Shown in pieces: positions 1 to 8,274 of a DNA stretch of 64,000 nucleotides. Under the pieces are notes generated by a model. It worked only from the letters and a program-made list of their open reading frames with translations. It searched no databases and was not told the origin of the DNA. Position numbers and translations under genes: made by a program. Origin of the DNA: Candidatus Woesearchaeota archaeon (GTDB lineage Archaea; Nanobdellota; Nanobdellia; Woesearchaeales; JACJVV01); the NCBI GenBank assembly GCA_020637495.1, contig JACJVV010000003.1:62001-126000 (forward strand). Direction: 5' to 3'. Every line of letters begins with the position of its first letter. The first letter of the stretch is position 1.

Positions 1-406
1 GTATGGAAGCTATCTTTGATTCCTTTGTTGTATATGTAAGCTTAAGATCATATGTGCCTTCAACAGCGGCATCATCTACATAAAGCTTGTAGTATAAAGT
101 ATAATATTCATCATCATAGCTGAATCCTTTCCAATCACCAAGCTTTTTCTCTGGTGAATCACTCTTATCGAACAAGAATGGATATTCAGGCTCTAATGTG
201 AAAGTTATGTCTGAGAATTGGTAATTGCCTGACTTTTGGACTTTCCATCTCAACTCAACATATTTTCCTGGTTCTGCAGGATCAGGATCCTGGTTAAGCA
301 ATGTAATGTCAAGGTATGCATCATCTGTCTGGTAATCTGCGAATATAGGGACTACTGATAATGCGACTATGAATAATACTGCCAATGTGAATATTTCTTT
401 TCTCAT
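1..406 (-). CDS. S-layer-domain (COG1361-like) secreted protein, N-terminal part
   Basis: This open frame starts at the ATG at 404-406 and runs off the left edge with 135 codons visible. It begins with a signal peptide (MRKEIFTLAVLFIVALSVVPIFA), followed by a beta-rich extracellular stretch containing LRWKVQKSGNYQFSD and the acidic LEPEYPFLFD. That order matches the start of archaeal COG1361 S-layer-domain proteins, which carry CARDB/NPCBM-like beta sandwiches. Its start lies 9 bp after the RND half-exporter gene at 415-1608, so it is very probably the last visible member of the same leftward operon. COG1361 and COG1033 genes are commonly adjacent in archaea. The C-terminus lies outside the window, so a transmembrane anchor cannot be checked. 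Confidence 0.75.
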   Translation of the reverse strand, partial: MRKEIFTLAVLFIVALSVVPIFADYQTDDAYLDITLLNQDPDPAEPGKYVELRWKVQKSGNYQFSDITFTLEPEYPFLFDKSDSPEKKLGDWKGFSYDDEYYTLYYKLYVDDAAVEGTYDLKLTYTTKESKIASI

Positions 407-414
407 GAGAACAC

Positions 415-1608
415 CTACTTCCTGCCCCTATATATATTTAACGTTGATTTGAAACCATGTAGTATATCTTCAAGTACCAATATAACTGATGGAACAAAAG
501 TTATGGCTGCAAGATAGCAGAATACTACGCCATATGTCATCATATCACCTATCGATTTCAAGATGGTAAGCTGACCCATACTCATGGAAGCAAACCCTAT
601 GACTGCAGCTATTGTCGTTATGAACATAGGGAATATGGTCTTGTTCAGGCTTATATTCATTGCTACATCTGACTTGTTACCTTTCCCGAGCTCCTGACGA
701 TATCTTGTTATAATCTGTATCCCAAAGTCAATACCAATACCTATGATCATGCTGAGAACTCCAGATGTTGCTGAGTTTATGCTTGTGCCGATGAACCCAA
801 GATAACCGAAAGTCCACAACACTCCTACTATTATAGTTGTCAATGGCATCAATCCGAAACGTATCGAACCAAAGATTAGGAGAAGGACAACAACTATACC
901 TGCAAGTGAGATGTTGGATGTCCTTGACATATCAGGCCCTATCTCCCTGCTGACCAATGTCTCAGCCACGATGCTTCCTGCTATCCTTGTAGAGATGCCT
1001 GGAACATTTGGTGTATATGCAATTGCATCTTCCATGTCCTTTATCAGGTCATCCTCGTCGAAATTCTCATCAAGATTGATTATTATCCTTGCCATAGTAC
1101 CATCTTCTGAGAAGAATCTAAGCAAGGATGGATTCCTCTCTATCGTATCCCTTACCTCAAGTGCTGTCTTTGGGTCTCCTGCAAGCTCAAGATAGGTTCC
1201 AGGATTGTTTATGCTCTTTATCTGCTCACTCTTCTCAAGATACTGAGTCAATGTAGATAAGTAGGTGACTATCTCTGGATGCCGCAGATCCCTAAGCTCC
1301 ATTGAATTTGAGGCTTCAGGTTCGCTCTCGACGACAATCATGACCGAGTCGATGGTTCCGAACTCATCTGAGAAACGTAAAGATGCAGCGATCACAGGTA
1401 TATCGTCCGGGATTGCGTCCTCTGGCTCGAACACCGACTGCTTCACCTGGCTTGAGTAATTGAATGCAAATACTATAAGGATGATAGTTATGATAAGCAT
1501 GACCAAAGGCTTGCTCGTGAGAAAACTGGCATACCTCTCTACTACCTTATCTGCAAGATCAGATATCTTGAAAGTCCTTTTCTTGTCTGCTTCTTTCTTA
1601 TGGATCAT
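415..1608 (-). CDS. RND-superfamily exporter, second half (COG1033/MMPL-like)
   Basis: A 397-aa half-size RND exporter. One N-terminal membrane helix (about residues 20-40) is followed by an extracellular domain of roughly 170 residues. A C-terminal block of five helices follows; its IIGIGIDFGIQIITRYRQEL segment corresponds to the conserved TM4 G-x-x-x-D signature (Asp in GIDFGI). The open frame continues 25 codons upstream into the preceding gene. ATG 1608 is chosen because it follows that gene's stop by 10 bp and has GATGA just upstream. A complete archaeal RND exporter carries two such halves in about 750-800 aa, so this protein and its upstream neighbour probably form one transporter. The substrate is unknown; the S-layer-like protein downstream suggests envelope or lipid traffic. 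Confidence 0.85.
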   Translation of the reverse strand: MIHKKEADKKRTFKISDLADKVVERYASFLTSKPLVMLIITIILIVFAFNYSSQVKQSVFEPEDAIPDDIPVIAASLRFSDEFGTIDSVMIVVESEPEASNSMELRDLRHPEIVTYLSTLTQYLEKSEQIKSINNPGTYLELAGDPKTALEVRDTIERNPSLLRFFSEDGTMARIIINLDENFDEDDLIKDMEDAIAYTPNVPGISTRIAGSIVAETLVSREIGPDMSRTSNISLAGIVVVLLLIFGSIRFGLMPLTTIIVGVLWTFGYLGFIGTSINSATSGVLSMIIGIGIDFGIQIITRYRQELGKGNKSDVAMNISLNKTIFPMFITTIAAVIGFASMSMGQLTILKSIGDMMTYGVVFCYLAAITFVPSVILVLEDILHGFKSTLNIYRGRK

Positions 1609-1618
1609 TTTTATATCA

Positions 1619-2800
1619 TCAGATCGATTCTGGTGTCCTCTTAGACAGATGTTTTTTGAATAATAGGTATAGTCTCTTATCAAAATATTTTATCAGCTTC
1701 TCCGTTATTATGAATACTATAGGGGCTACAAATACAGCTGACATGAATGTGAAGATGATACCAATCGCAAGGCTCATCCCCAGCTTTGCCAGCATTGGAA
1801 GTATCGAGAACATCAGAGCACCAAATCCTATAGTTGTAGTGAGTCCACTTCCAAGTATCGCTGATCCTACCCCTGGAACAGAGACTATGAGGCTTTCCAT
1901 TATGCTCTTGTCCTTTGCACGTTCCTCTTCATAACGTTTGAGCATGAATACCCCATACTCAACACCGAGCCCAAGAAGCATTGCTCCAAGTCCTGCAGTC
2001 ACCATAGATATCTTTATGCCTAGCCAACCCATCGTGCCTATAGTCCATGAAAGACCAAGTATCAACGGGATGAAGATCAATATGGACCTTATGAATCCAC
2101 CTTCCACAACGAGCAAGAAGATGAAAATGAAGATGCAAGCAAGCATGATAGTGTACTTCGCATCCTTTATGAGCAGGCTTGTGATTGTAACTTCTACAGG
2201 GGGATTTCCTGTTATAGCATATTTTGTTCCAGGCGGCTTTGAGAAACTGTCAAGCTTATCCTGTACAAGACCTGTTATCTCCCTGACTTTGTCCTCGCCG
2301 CTGCCTATGTCGCTTGATATCAATACATAAGTTGCATCATAATCGTTTGATACGAACTCTTCAGCCAATGGATAAGAATCGAACACTTCATCAACATCCT
2401 CCTCATGGATATTCTCGTAGCCTTGGAAGTAGCTCCCTATGCTTACAACGCTGCTTATCGATGACTCCAATGATAGGGAACGCTGCAATTTTGTTATATA
2501 AGCTATGATATCTGGATCACGGATGTCTCTTGGCAGATCCTTGAAATCAAAAGAATCATCAAGGGTTATGACAACGAGAATATTGTCCTGACCTCCAAAT
2601 TTTTCTGTTATCTTATCATTAAGCTGATATATTGCAAGCTGATTTGGATTATCCTCTGACATATCCCCTTGGAACTCGACTTTTGATATTCCTATAAACA
2701 TGAATATCGTGAATATTGATACGACAATAAGTATAAGGATATGATGATTATATTGGAATTGGGCAATATGCTTGAGAAATTTCTCCAAAACTTTTGTCAT
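1619..2800 (-). CDS. RND-superfamily exporter, first half (COG1033/MMPL-like)
   Basis: A 393-aa protein with the same plan as its downstream neighbour. It has a first membrane helix at about residues 20-38 (HILILIVVSIFTIFMFIGI), an extracellular domain of about 160 residues, then five helices. The TM4 motif reads LLGLGVEYGVFMLKRYEEE, with Glu where the other half has Asp in the proton-relay position. The domain pattern is that of RND/MMPL exporters, but only one repeat is present. It is first in a leftward operon whose next start codon is 10 bp beyond its stop. The two halves are diverged paralogues, so a heteromeric exporter is the simplest reading. The promoter must lie in the 165-bp divergent region shared with the helicase gene. 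Confidence 0.85.
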   Translation of the reverse strand: MTKVLEKFLKHIAQFQYNHHILILIVVSIFTIFMFIGISKVEFQGDMSEDNPNQLAIYQLNDKITEKFGGQDNILVVITLDDSFDFKDLPRDIRDPDIIAYITKLQRSLSLESSISSVVSIGSYFQGYENIHEEDVDEVFDSYPLAEEFVSNDYDATYVLISSDIGSGEDKVREITGLVQDKLDSFSKPPGTKYAITGNPPVEVTITSLLIKDAKYTIMLACIFIFIFLLVVEGGFIRSILIFIPLILGLSWTIGTMGWLGIKISMVTAGLGAMLLGLGVEYGVFMLKRYEEERAKDKSIMESLIVSVPGVGSAILGSGLTTTIGFGALMFSILPMLAKLGMSLAIGIIFTFMSAVFVAPIVFIITEKLIKYFDKRLYLLFKKHLSKRTPESI

Positions 2801-2965
2801 GCAATAGCTTTAGATAGTCCATTTAAATTATTTATCATGAAGCCATTCTAGAAAGCTAGGTAAACATTTATAAAACAAACTGCATCAATGATATCAATAC
2901 ACAAAAAACTTAGAAAAAAAACAAAATACATGTTGAGTTTTAAAAAATAAAAGATTGAAGATATA

Positions 2966-4318
2966 ATGGCATTCACAACATTAGGATTACCTGATTCTAT
3001 ATTAAAAGCTATAGAAGATGAGAAATTCGAGAAACCTAGCGATATACAGGCAAAAGCTATTCCTCTAGTCCTACAAGGAAAAGATGTCATAGCTAAGTCT
3101 GCTACAGGTTCAGGCAAGACACTCGCTTTCGGTGCAGGAATAATAAATGATGTGCAGAGGGGAAATGGATTGCAGGCATTAGTACTTACACCAACAAGAG
3201 AGTTGGCAGAGCAGATAACGCAATCTTTTAACAAATTCTCAAAATATCATCCTTTGAAAACTGTCTCAATCTATGGAGGAGTAAGCATTAATCCTCAGAT
3301 TGATGCACTTGAGCGTGCTGAAGTCGCTGTCGCTACACCTGGGAGATTGCTTGACCACTTACAGAGGGGAACTGTCAACCTTGAGAAGATAAACATATTA
3401 GTCCTTGATGAGGCTGACAGGATGCTCGATATGGGATTCATAGACGATGTAAGGAAGATAATCTCCAGATGCAAAAAGGACAGGCAGACCCTTCTTTTTT
3501 CTGCAACCATTGCTCCTGAGATAGCTGACATCGCAGAAAGATTCATGAACGACCCTATAGAAGTATCATCTGATGCTTATGTCGATCCTACAAAACTCAG
3601 ACAGGTATATTATGAGATAGATGATAAAAGAAAATTCTCCTTATTAGTTCATCTCCTTAAGCAGGAAAGAGCAGGACTGGTGATGGTATTCTGCAACACA
3701 CAACAGAATACGGATTTTGTCGAGAGAAACCTGAGGAAGAACGATATTGATGCGGTAGCTATCCATGGGAGGCTATCACAGGCCAGAAGAAGCTCAACAC
3801 TTGAAAAATTTAATTCTGCAAAAGTAGGAGTTCTCGTCTGCACAGATGTTGCAGCTAGAGGCCTTGACATCAAAGGAGTCTCTCATGTATATAATTATGA
3901 CATCCCAAGGGAAAGCAAGCAATACATCCACAGGATTGGAAGGACTGCAAGAGCAGGAAAAGAAGGTATTGCAATAAACATATTGACGCAAAGAGACCAT
4001 GAGAATTACTCAAGGCTTCTTCGAGATTATGCTGTCGACCCAGAGAAGATGGAAGTGCCTGAAGTTGAGAGGGCATTCATCAATGTCGATAAAGGCGGTC
4101 GAGGAAGAGGTTCACGAGGTGGATTCAGAGGCCCATCCAGACAGAATAGAGGGTTTGGAAGAAGAGAAGACAGAAATGATAGAAGAGGAAGCAGGGAAGG
4201 TGGTCGAAGAGACCATAGTAGAGGCCCTAGCAGAGATTCAGAAAGAAGGCCAAGACAGGATAGGCATCATGAGCCTACAAGGACAGGAAACAGTTTCGGC
4301 GGCAGATCAAGGATATGA
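2966..4318 (+). CDS. DEAD-box RNA helicase with Arg/Gly-rich tail
   Basis: An ATP-dependent RNA helicase of 450 aa. Visible motifs, in order, are the Q motif (about residues 5-25), motif I SATGSGKT, Ia PTRELAEQ, Ib TPGRLL, motif II DEAD, motif III SAT, motif V TDVAARGLDI and motif VI HRIGRTARAG. The last 85 residues are rich in Arg, Gly and Asp, with RGRGSRGGFRG, a tail that binds RNA without specificity in RhlE/CsdA-like helicases. The start ATG follows an A-rich leader with GAAGA. The gene stands alone, divergent from the RND operon. Likely roles are ribosome assembly or mRNA unwinding; the exact substrate cannot be read from sequence. Confidence 0.95.
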   Translation: MAFTTLGLPDSILKAIEDEKFEKPSDIQAKAIPLVLQGKDVIAKSATGSGKTLAFGAGIINDVQRGNGLQALVLTPTRELAEQITQSFNKFSKYHPLKTVSIYGGVSINPQIDALERAEVAVATPGRLLDHLQRGTVNLEKINILVLDEADRMLDMGFIDDVRKIISRCKKDRQTLLFSATIAPEIADIAERFMNDPIEVSSDAYVDPTKLRQVYYEIDDKRKFSLLVHLLKQERAGLVMVFCNTQQNTDFVERNLRKNDIDAVAIHGRLSQARRSSTLEKFNSAKVGVLVCTDVAARGLDIKGVSHVYNYDIPRESKQYIHRIGRTARAGKEGIAINILTQRDHENYSRLLRDYAVDPEKMEVPEVERAFINVDKGGRGRGSRGGFRGPSRQNRGFGRREDRNDRRGSREGGRRDHSRGPSRDSERRPRQDRHHEPTRTGNSFGGRSRI

Positions 4319-4344
4319 TGCTTGGATTTTAATTCTAAAATAAA

Positions 4345-4833
4345 ATGTTATGGATTTATTTATTATTAGGATTTTTATTATATTTACTCATTCCTCATTA
4401 TATCAGTTATCATTTACTGAAGAATAAGATTGTTAATAGTAGGATATGGGATTTGAATATATGCTGCGGCAAAACTGATGGTGGAGGAGTCAATGTAGAC
4501 ATACTTAAACATAAAAGGATAAAAAACTTTAAACTAGTAAAAGATATTTACAGATTACCTTTTAAGAATAAACAATTTGATTCAGTTTTATGTTCTCATA
4601 CTATAGAACATGTTGATAATCCTGAGAAGTTTTATAGAGAATTAAAAAGAGTTGGTAGAGAAATTATTATCGTGATACCTCCCTTATATGATCTTGGAGC
4701 AGTATTGAATGTGTTTGAACATAAATGGATATTTCTAAGCTTGAAGAAAAAACATAGTAAATTACCCAAATATATCAGATTGCCTTTTGCTAGGTTTATT
4801 CAGACCAGATTAGGGCAGATAAATCATGCTTAG
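4345..4833 (+). CDS. Small class I SAM-dependent methyltransferase-like protein
   Basis: A 162-aa protein with one N-terminal hydrophobic helix (LWIYLLLGFLLYLLIPHYI) and then a compact methyltransferase-11-type core. A motif I-like strand reads WDLNICCGKTDGGG, followed by VNVDIL, and there is a typical post-II/motif IV region (LPFKNKQFDSVLCSHTIEHV) and the RELKRVGREIIIVIPP strand. Motif I is degenerate: the usual D-x-G-C-G-x-G has become N-I-C-C-G-K-T. The protein is shorter than full family members (about 200-250 aa). It starts 26 bp after the helicase. The substrate is unknown; the membrane helix suggests a lipid or membrane-bound acceptor. Confidence 0.7.
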   Translation: MLWIYLLLGFLLYLLIPHYISYHLLKNKIVNSRIWDLNICCGKTDGGGVNVDILKHKRIKNFKLVKDIYRLPFKNKQFDSVLCSHTIEHVDNPEKFYRELKRVGREIIIVIPPLYDLGAVLNVFEHKWIFLSLKKKHSKLPKYIRLPFARFIQTRLGQINHA

Positions 4834-4895
4834 TAGCCTCAATATTCATTTTGCAATACCATAATCCTTATAACCCATACCCTTAGATTATTCTT

Positions 4896-5543
4896 ATGGC
4901 AAATAAGGCAGTTGTAGCGTCAATAGGCATAGTGTATATTCTGATTTGCGGTCTTGGGATTTGGTTTGTAGCTGATAAATTAGAGCTTATACCTAGATTT
5001 GAAGATTTTAGTTTTGGCAGCCTTGGGGAAGATGGCATATCTGGTCTAACCATTGGAAGAGATATGTGTTCATTGCCAGATAATTTCAAGTATCATATCG
5101 GCATCAAAGGGAATCTGAACGAGTATCAGGAAGCATGGATAGAGAGGGATGGAAAGGATATTGATATAATGATGATAAATCTGAATGATCCTGAGATGAT
5201 ATATAGTTACAGATATGATGGTAATATAATGACTACAGGAAGCCTGGCTGTCAAGAGAAATACTTTCTGTATGATTGGTAACACTTCAATAAATGTAACT
5301 TCTGAAAATATTACTGTCGGAGAGATTAAACTATTCTTCAAATCTGAGATAGTAGGCAATATCTCTAAAGATTGCATATTGATGCAGAATGGGGATTGGG
5401 AAGTGAACATATTTGAAGATTTTGAATCAATAGCATATCCGCAATGCTATTCTGAATCTGACATATTGAACATGAATATCGACATGATAGATGCTTTTGA
5501 TTACATCAACTATACAGATGTTGTCTTGAATTCAAGAAGATAA
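4896..5543 (+). CDS. Unknown single-pass membrane-anchored extracellular protein
   Basis: A 215-aa protein not recognised as any family. The N-terminus is a membrane helix or signal anchor (about residues 5-27, VVASIGIVYILICGLGIWFV). The rest is an extracellular domain with several N-glycosylation sequons (NTS, NVT, NIT, NIS, NYT) and four or five cysteines (MCSL, FCMIG, DCIL, QCYSE) that could pair as disulfides outside the cell. Nothing suggests an enzyme. It is transcribed in the same direction as the methyltransferase gene 62 bp upstream, and is convergent with the peroxiredoxin gene. Confidence 0.65.
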   Translation: MANKAVVASIGIVYILICGLGIWFVADKLELIPRFEDFSFGSLGEDGISGLTIGRDMCSLPDNFKYHIGIKGNLNEYQEAWIERDGKDIDIMMINLNDPEMIYSYRYDGNIMTTGSLAVKRNTFCMIGNTSINVTSENITVGEIKLFFKSEIVGNISKDCILMQNGDWEVNIFEDFESIAYPQCYSESDILNMNIDMIDAFDYINYTDVVLNSRR

Positions 5544-5562
5544 ATATAGATAGATAATATGA

Positions 5563-6039
5563 TCATTGCTCCTCTACAATCTTATCAAGAAAGGCCAGTA
5601 CATCTTTAGCATGATCCTTCACTTTTACATTCTCCCATACATTCACTATATATCCTTCGGGATCGATAAGGAATGTCGTACGCAATGTGCCCATGTGTTC
5701 TTTACCCATGAAACTCTTCTTTCCCCATGTACCATACTTCTTATGAGCTTCTTTCTTATCGTCTGACAGGAGGAGGATATTTAATTTCTGGTCTGACATG
5801 AATTTCTGGTGACAGCTGCATGAATCTGTGCTTATTCCGATTATGACTGCATTATTCTCCTGGAACTTCTTCTTGAGCCTTGTGAAATCCTGAGCCTCAA
5901 TAGTGCACCCAGGAGTATTATCCCTAGGATAGAAATAAAGGACTACATATTCACCTTTGAAGGATGAGAGCCGGACTGGTACATCATCCGGACATCCTAA
6001 AGTGAATTGAGGTGCTTTTTTATTCAGTAATTTATGCAT
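5563..6039 (-). CDS. bcp: Peroxiredoxin, PrxQ/BCP family
   Basis: A thiol peroxidase of 158 aa that reduces hydrogen peroxide and organic peroxides. The AhpC/TSA fold is clear: APQFTLG at the N-terminus, YVVLYFYPRDNTPGCTIEA with the peroxidatic cysteine in TPGCT, and IIGISTDS. The resolving cysteine five residues later in many BCPs is absent (TPGCTIEAQDF). A downstream CSCH pair (about residues 73-76) could resolve instead. TFLIDPEGYIV closes the domain. The gene is monocistronic. A thiol donor is needed; the lipoyl/AhpD and thioredoxin-CcdA genes at 13-17 kb are candidates, but that link is inference. Confidence 0.93.
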   Translation of the reverse strand: MHKLLNKKAPQFTLGCPDDVPVRLSSFKGEYVVLYFYPRDNTPGCTIEAQDFTRLKKKFQENNAVIIGISTDSCSCHQKFMSDQKLNILLLSDDKKEAHKKYGTWGKKSFMGKEHMGTLRTTFLIDPEGYIVNVWENVKVKDHAKDVLAFLDKIVEEQ

Positions 6040-6223
6040 AGTTTTAATTTAGCCGATTGCTTTTTATATGTTGTGAAAGTTAGATTCAGATGTTGAGTGT
6101 GAAGAAAATCTATTTGCCAAAGGTGATACATCATGATCAATTCTTAGCATAACAAATCTATGAAGCATTAGCATTGGACATGTTCTCATAAGAATATTTA
6201 ATGATATATCCTGAAACATATAT
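6040..6223. other. Intergenic stretch upstream of the peroxiredoxin gene
   Basis: About 180 bp with no convincing gene. It should hold the leftward peroxiredoxin promoter. A ribosome-binding-like AGGTGATACATCATG near 6120-6134 leads only into a four-residue reading frame. The AT-rich AATATTTAATGATATAT near 6193-6209 could be a promoter for the small ORF that follows. Confidence 0.4.
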
Positions 6224-6370
6224 ATGAGGCTCACTTACATTACAACCATATATGATAAGCCGATTGTAATCACTATAGATGGCTTAGAATCACTTATTCA
6301 GACTACTTTAACAGAACACCAACTTCGTAAGAAATTCAGTAGGATAGAGTTTGAGATGAGACTAAAATAG
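6224..6370 (+). CDS. Possible 48-aa small protein
   Basis: ATG at 6224 opens a frame of 48 codons ending at TAG 6368-6370. It reads MRLTYITTIYDKPIVITIDG and ends FSRIEFEMRLK. Composition is protein-like (alternating hydrophobic and polar residues, basic-acidic C-terminus). An AT-rich box TATTTAATGATATAT sits about 20-30 bp upstream, the usual leaderless spacing here. No family is recognised and the frame is short, so chance cannot be excluded. It fills part of the 476-bp gap between the peroxiredoxin gene and the tRNA. Confidence 0.3.
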   Translation: MRLTYITTIYDKPIVITIDGLESLIQTTLTEHQLRKKFSRIEFEMRLK

Positions 6371-6411
6371 AAAGGTATAATTTTGGATATATGATACAAA
6401 AATCGAGTTTG

Positions 6412-6434
6412 AAATAGAAAATGTGGAGAGTAGG
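6412..6434. repeat. 23-bp direct repeat, upstream copy (tRNA 3'-end fragment)
   Basis: The 23 bases at 6412-6434 are identical to 6506-6528, which covers the last 13 bases of the tRNA-Leu gene plus 10 bases beyond its 3' end. The copy is followed by a near-inverted complement (CCTACTTCCAC at about 6452-6462), so this piece can also fold as GTGGAGAGTAGG...CCTACTTCCAC. It may be a tRNA-derived attachment-site remnant or a partial tRNA duplication. Confidence 0.75.
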
Positions 6435-6505
6435 CACAGAACAGAGTTCTTACCTACTTCCACACTAATAGTAATATATGAAAAGCTTCCAAGCTTTGAG
6501 TAGAA

Positions 6506-6528
6506 AAATAGAAAATGTGGAGAGTAGG
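6506..6528. repeat. 23-bp direct repeat, copy overlapping the tRNA-Leu 3' end
   Basis: Second member of the pair, 94 bp from the first. Bases 6516-6528 are the discriminator, acceptor strand and start of the T stem of the tRNA gene, read leftward. The overlap with a tRNA 3' end is the geometry used by integrases, although no integrase gene is in the window. Confidence 0.75.
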
Positions 6529-6622
6529 ATTCGAACCCACGTAAGCACTAAGCTACTAGGTCTCTTCGACAAATCTCTTTGTCTCCTAAGCCTAGCCCGT
6601 TTGACCACTCCGGCATCTCCAC
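6516..6622 (-). tRNA. tRNA-Leu (anticodon UAG) with a 23-nt intron
   Basis: A class II tRNA read leftward. The 7-bp acceptor stem GTGGAGA/TCTCCAC is perfect, with discriminator A, as expected for leucine. The D arm has CCG/CGG with AGTGGTCAAA in the loop. The anticodon stem CTAGG/CCTAG encloses loop CT-TAG-G-A, giving anticodon UAG. A 23-nt insert (AGACAAAGAGATTTGTCGAAGAG) lies between positions 37 and 38, the canonical archaeal intron site. It contains its own GACAAA/TTTGTC hairpin, as needed for bulge-helix-bulge splicing. The variable arm is AGC/GCT and the T arm GTGGG/CCTAC around TTCGAAT. CCA is not encoded. Confidence 0.95.
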
Positions 6623-6771
6623 ATAAGATGCTGAGACTTTAAATTTGTTTTATGACTCAACAATAGATTTGAGGATTTTATCTCATTTATAAACCTTTAC
6701 CTATATCCCATAGCAACTATCAAGAGACAAAAAACATAAGATATTTAAAGAGAGGACACTGAAATATATGC

Positions 6772-8274
6772 ATGATAGAAGGGGTGTACGTTGATCTAAT
6801 CCAGATACTGTATGTTATGCTAATATTAGTCCTGGGTTTCATACTTGCAAACCTATCTACAAGGATCCTAATAAAAGTATATAGGAAACAGAAACTCAAA
6901 AGACTCAATGATGAGAATGTGATAATAGCTGTCGCACATAAATCGATAGTAATATCTTCCATCATCATCGCATTGCTCTATCTTGGATTCACTACGCTTG
7001 ATGTATTCTTTGTTTCATTCATAGTCCTGCTTCCTACCATAATAATAGTGCTTTTGCTATTGGCTTTAGGAGTATACACTATAAATTTTGTCACATGGAT
7101 AATAAGAGTATTCATCAACTCAACACAGGTGGGTGAATATATAGAGGAAGAGACACATGTGAATCTAGTCAATCTATTCATACTTGTCGTGCAGATAGTA
7201 CTGTATTTACTGCTCTTCGAGCTTATTGTGTCCTATGTTGAACTAGAGTTCTTCCATAATATACTCAATTACATCCTATATCCAGTAGTAGGACTATTGT
7301 TCCTTATCGTTTTTGTAGGTGCATTCAATCCTGTCAGGGATTATACTGCAAGCTTCTATCTGAAGAATTCATACAAATTCAAGCCTGGAAATATAGTAAG
7401 ATTTGAGAAAAGACAGCTAGAGATAGTGAAGATAACAAATCTAACAACAGAGCTGAAAACAAAGGAAGGTTTCGTTGCTGTCATACCTAATAGGGTGCTG
7501 AGCAGCAAAGAGCTTACAGTAGAGAAACCGAGCATTGAGATGGAGACATTAGAAAGCTTGAAGAAACATTTTGTGCCTCAACTCAAAAGCCATTGCGGAC
7601 CAGCATGTGCTACGATGGCTTTAGCAATGTTCAAGATCGATGCAAACCAAGAAGATCTAGGAAAGCTTATGGGTACAATCACAAGATACAGCAAGAAACA
7701 GAAGATTGCTGGAACACATCCAGATCATCTGATATCAGCGATCACAAAATATACCAAAGAGAGAGTCATAGGGGCTTGGGTTGATTATGACCATATATAT
7801 GATCTTGAGAAGGAAGTTGCAAGATGGCTTGCTAATGGTGCATTGATCATTGTCGATTACAAGAAGAAATATCTTTTCCCTGAGGCAAAGACTGCACATT
7901 ATTCATTGGTTGTTGGGGTAAAAGGAGACCAATTCCTTATCGTAGATCCATCACAGAAATCTGGTGGCGTATATTTCACAGATTACAGAGACATAGAGGT
8001 TGGAATGGATACATATAGTGAACTCATCAAAGGGAAGAGAGGATATATCGTCATAGCTCCGAAAGGTAGTGGTGCTTTCAAGCGGATAAGCGAGGGTTTG
8101 ATATACTTCCATCCAAGCATGTACAAGAGAATAACAAAAGAATTGACTAGAAAATTGAACAAGATGACAAATTCTGTCTCACTCTATGAGACAGTCCCTA
8201 GCTTCATAAAGAAATATCTCAAAGAATACAAGCGTGCACAAATTCAGCGCGTCTGGAGACCTGAACATAAGTGA
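6772..8274 (+). CDS. Membrane protein with MscS-like domain fused to a C39-type peptidase domain
   Basis: A 500-aa fusion. The first ~195 residues hold about five hydrophobic helices. Residues ~198-250 (FKPGNIVRFEKRQLEIVKI, then KTKEGFVAVIPNRVL) resemble the beta domain of MscS channels, which ends with the typical IPN motif. Residues ~262-425 are a C39-like papain-fold domain with Gln270 and Cys275 in QLKSHCGPAC, His376 in TAHYSLVVGV and Asp392 in IVDPS. So the complete C-H-D triad is present, on the same side as the MscS beta domain, which is cytoplasmic in MscS. The start ATG 6772 lies about 27 bp after ATATTTAAAG, so the mRNA is probably leaderless. Known C39 domains are fused to ABC exporters, so this architecture is unusual. 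Confidence 0.8.
   Translation: MIEGVYVDLIQILYVMLILVLGFILANLSTRILIKVYRKQKLKRLNDENVIIAVAHKSIVISSIIIALLYLGFTTLDVFFVSFIVLLPTIIIVLLLLALGVYTINFVTWIIRVFINSTQVGEYIEEETHVNLVNLFILVVQIVLYLLLFELIVSYVELEFFHNILNYILYPVVGLLFLIVFVGAFNPVRDYTASFYLKNSYKFKPGNIVRFEKRQLEIVKITNLTTELKTKEGFVAVIPNRVLSSKELTVEKPSIEMETLESLKKHFVPQLKSHCGPACATMALAMFKIDANQEDLGKLMGTITRYSKKQKIAGTHPDHLISAITKYTKERVIGAWVDYDHIYDLEKEVARWLANGALIIVDYKKKYLFPEAKTAHYSLVVGVKGDQFLIVDPSQKSGGVYFTDYRDIEVGMDTYSELIKGKRGYIVIAPKGSGAFKRISEGLIYFHPSMYKRITKELTRKLNKMTNSVSLYETVPSFIKKYLKEYKRAQIQRVWRPEHK

Noticed and set aside
3999..4343. Glu-rich frame overlapping the helicase 3' end
   Set aside because: It is a frame shift of the Arg/Gly-rich tail codons; the DEAD-box frame explains this DNA.
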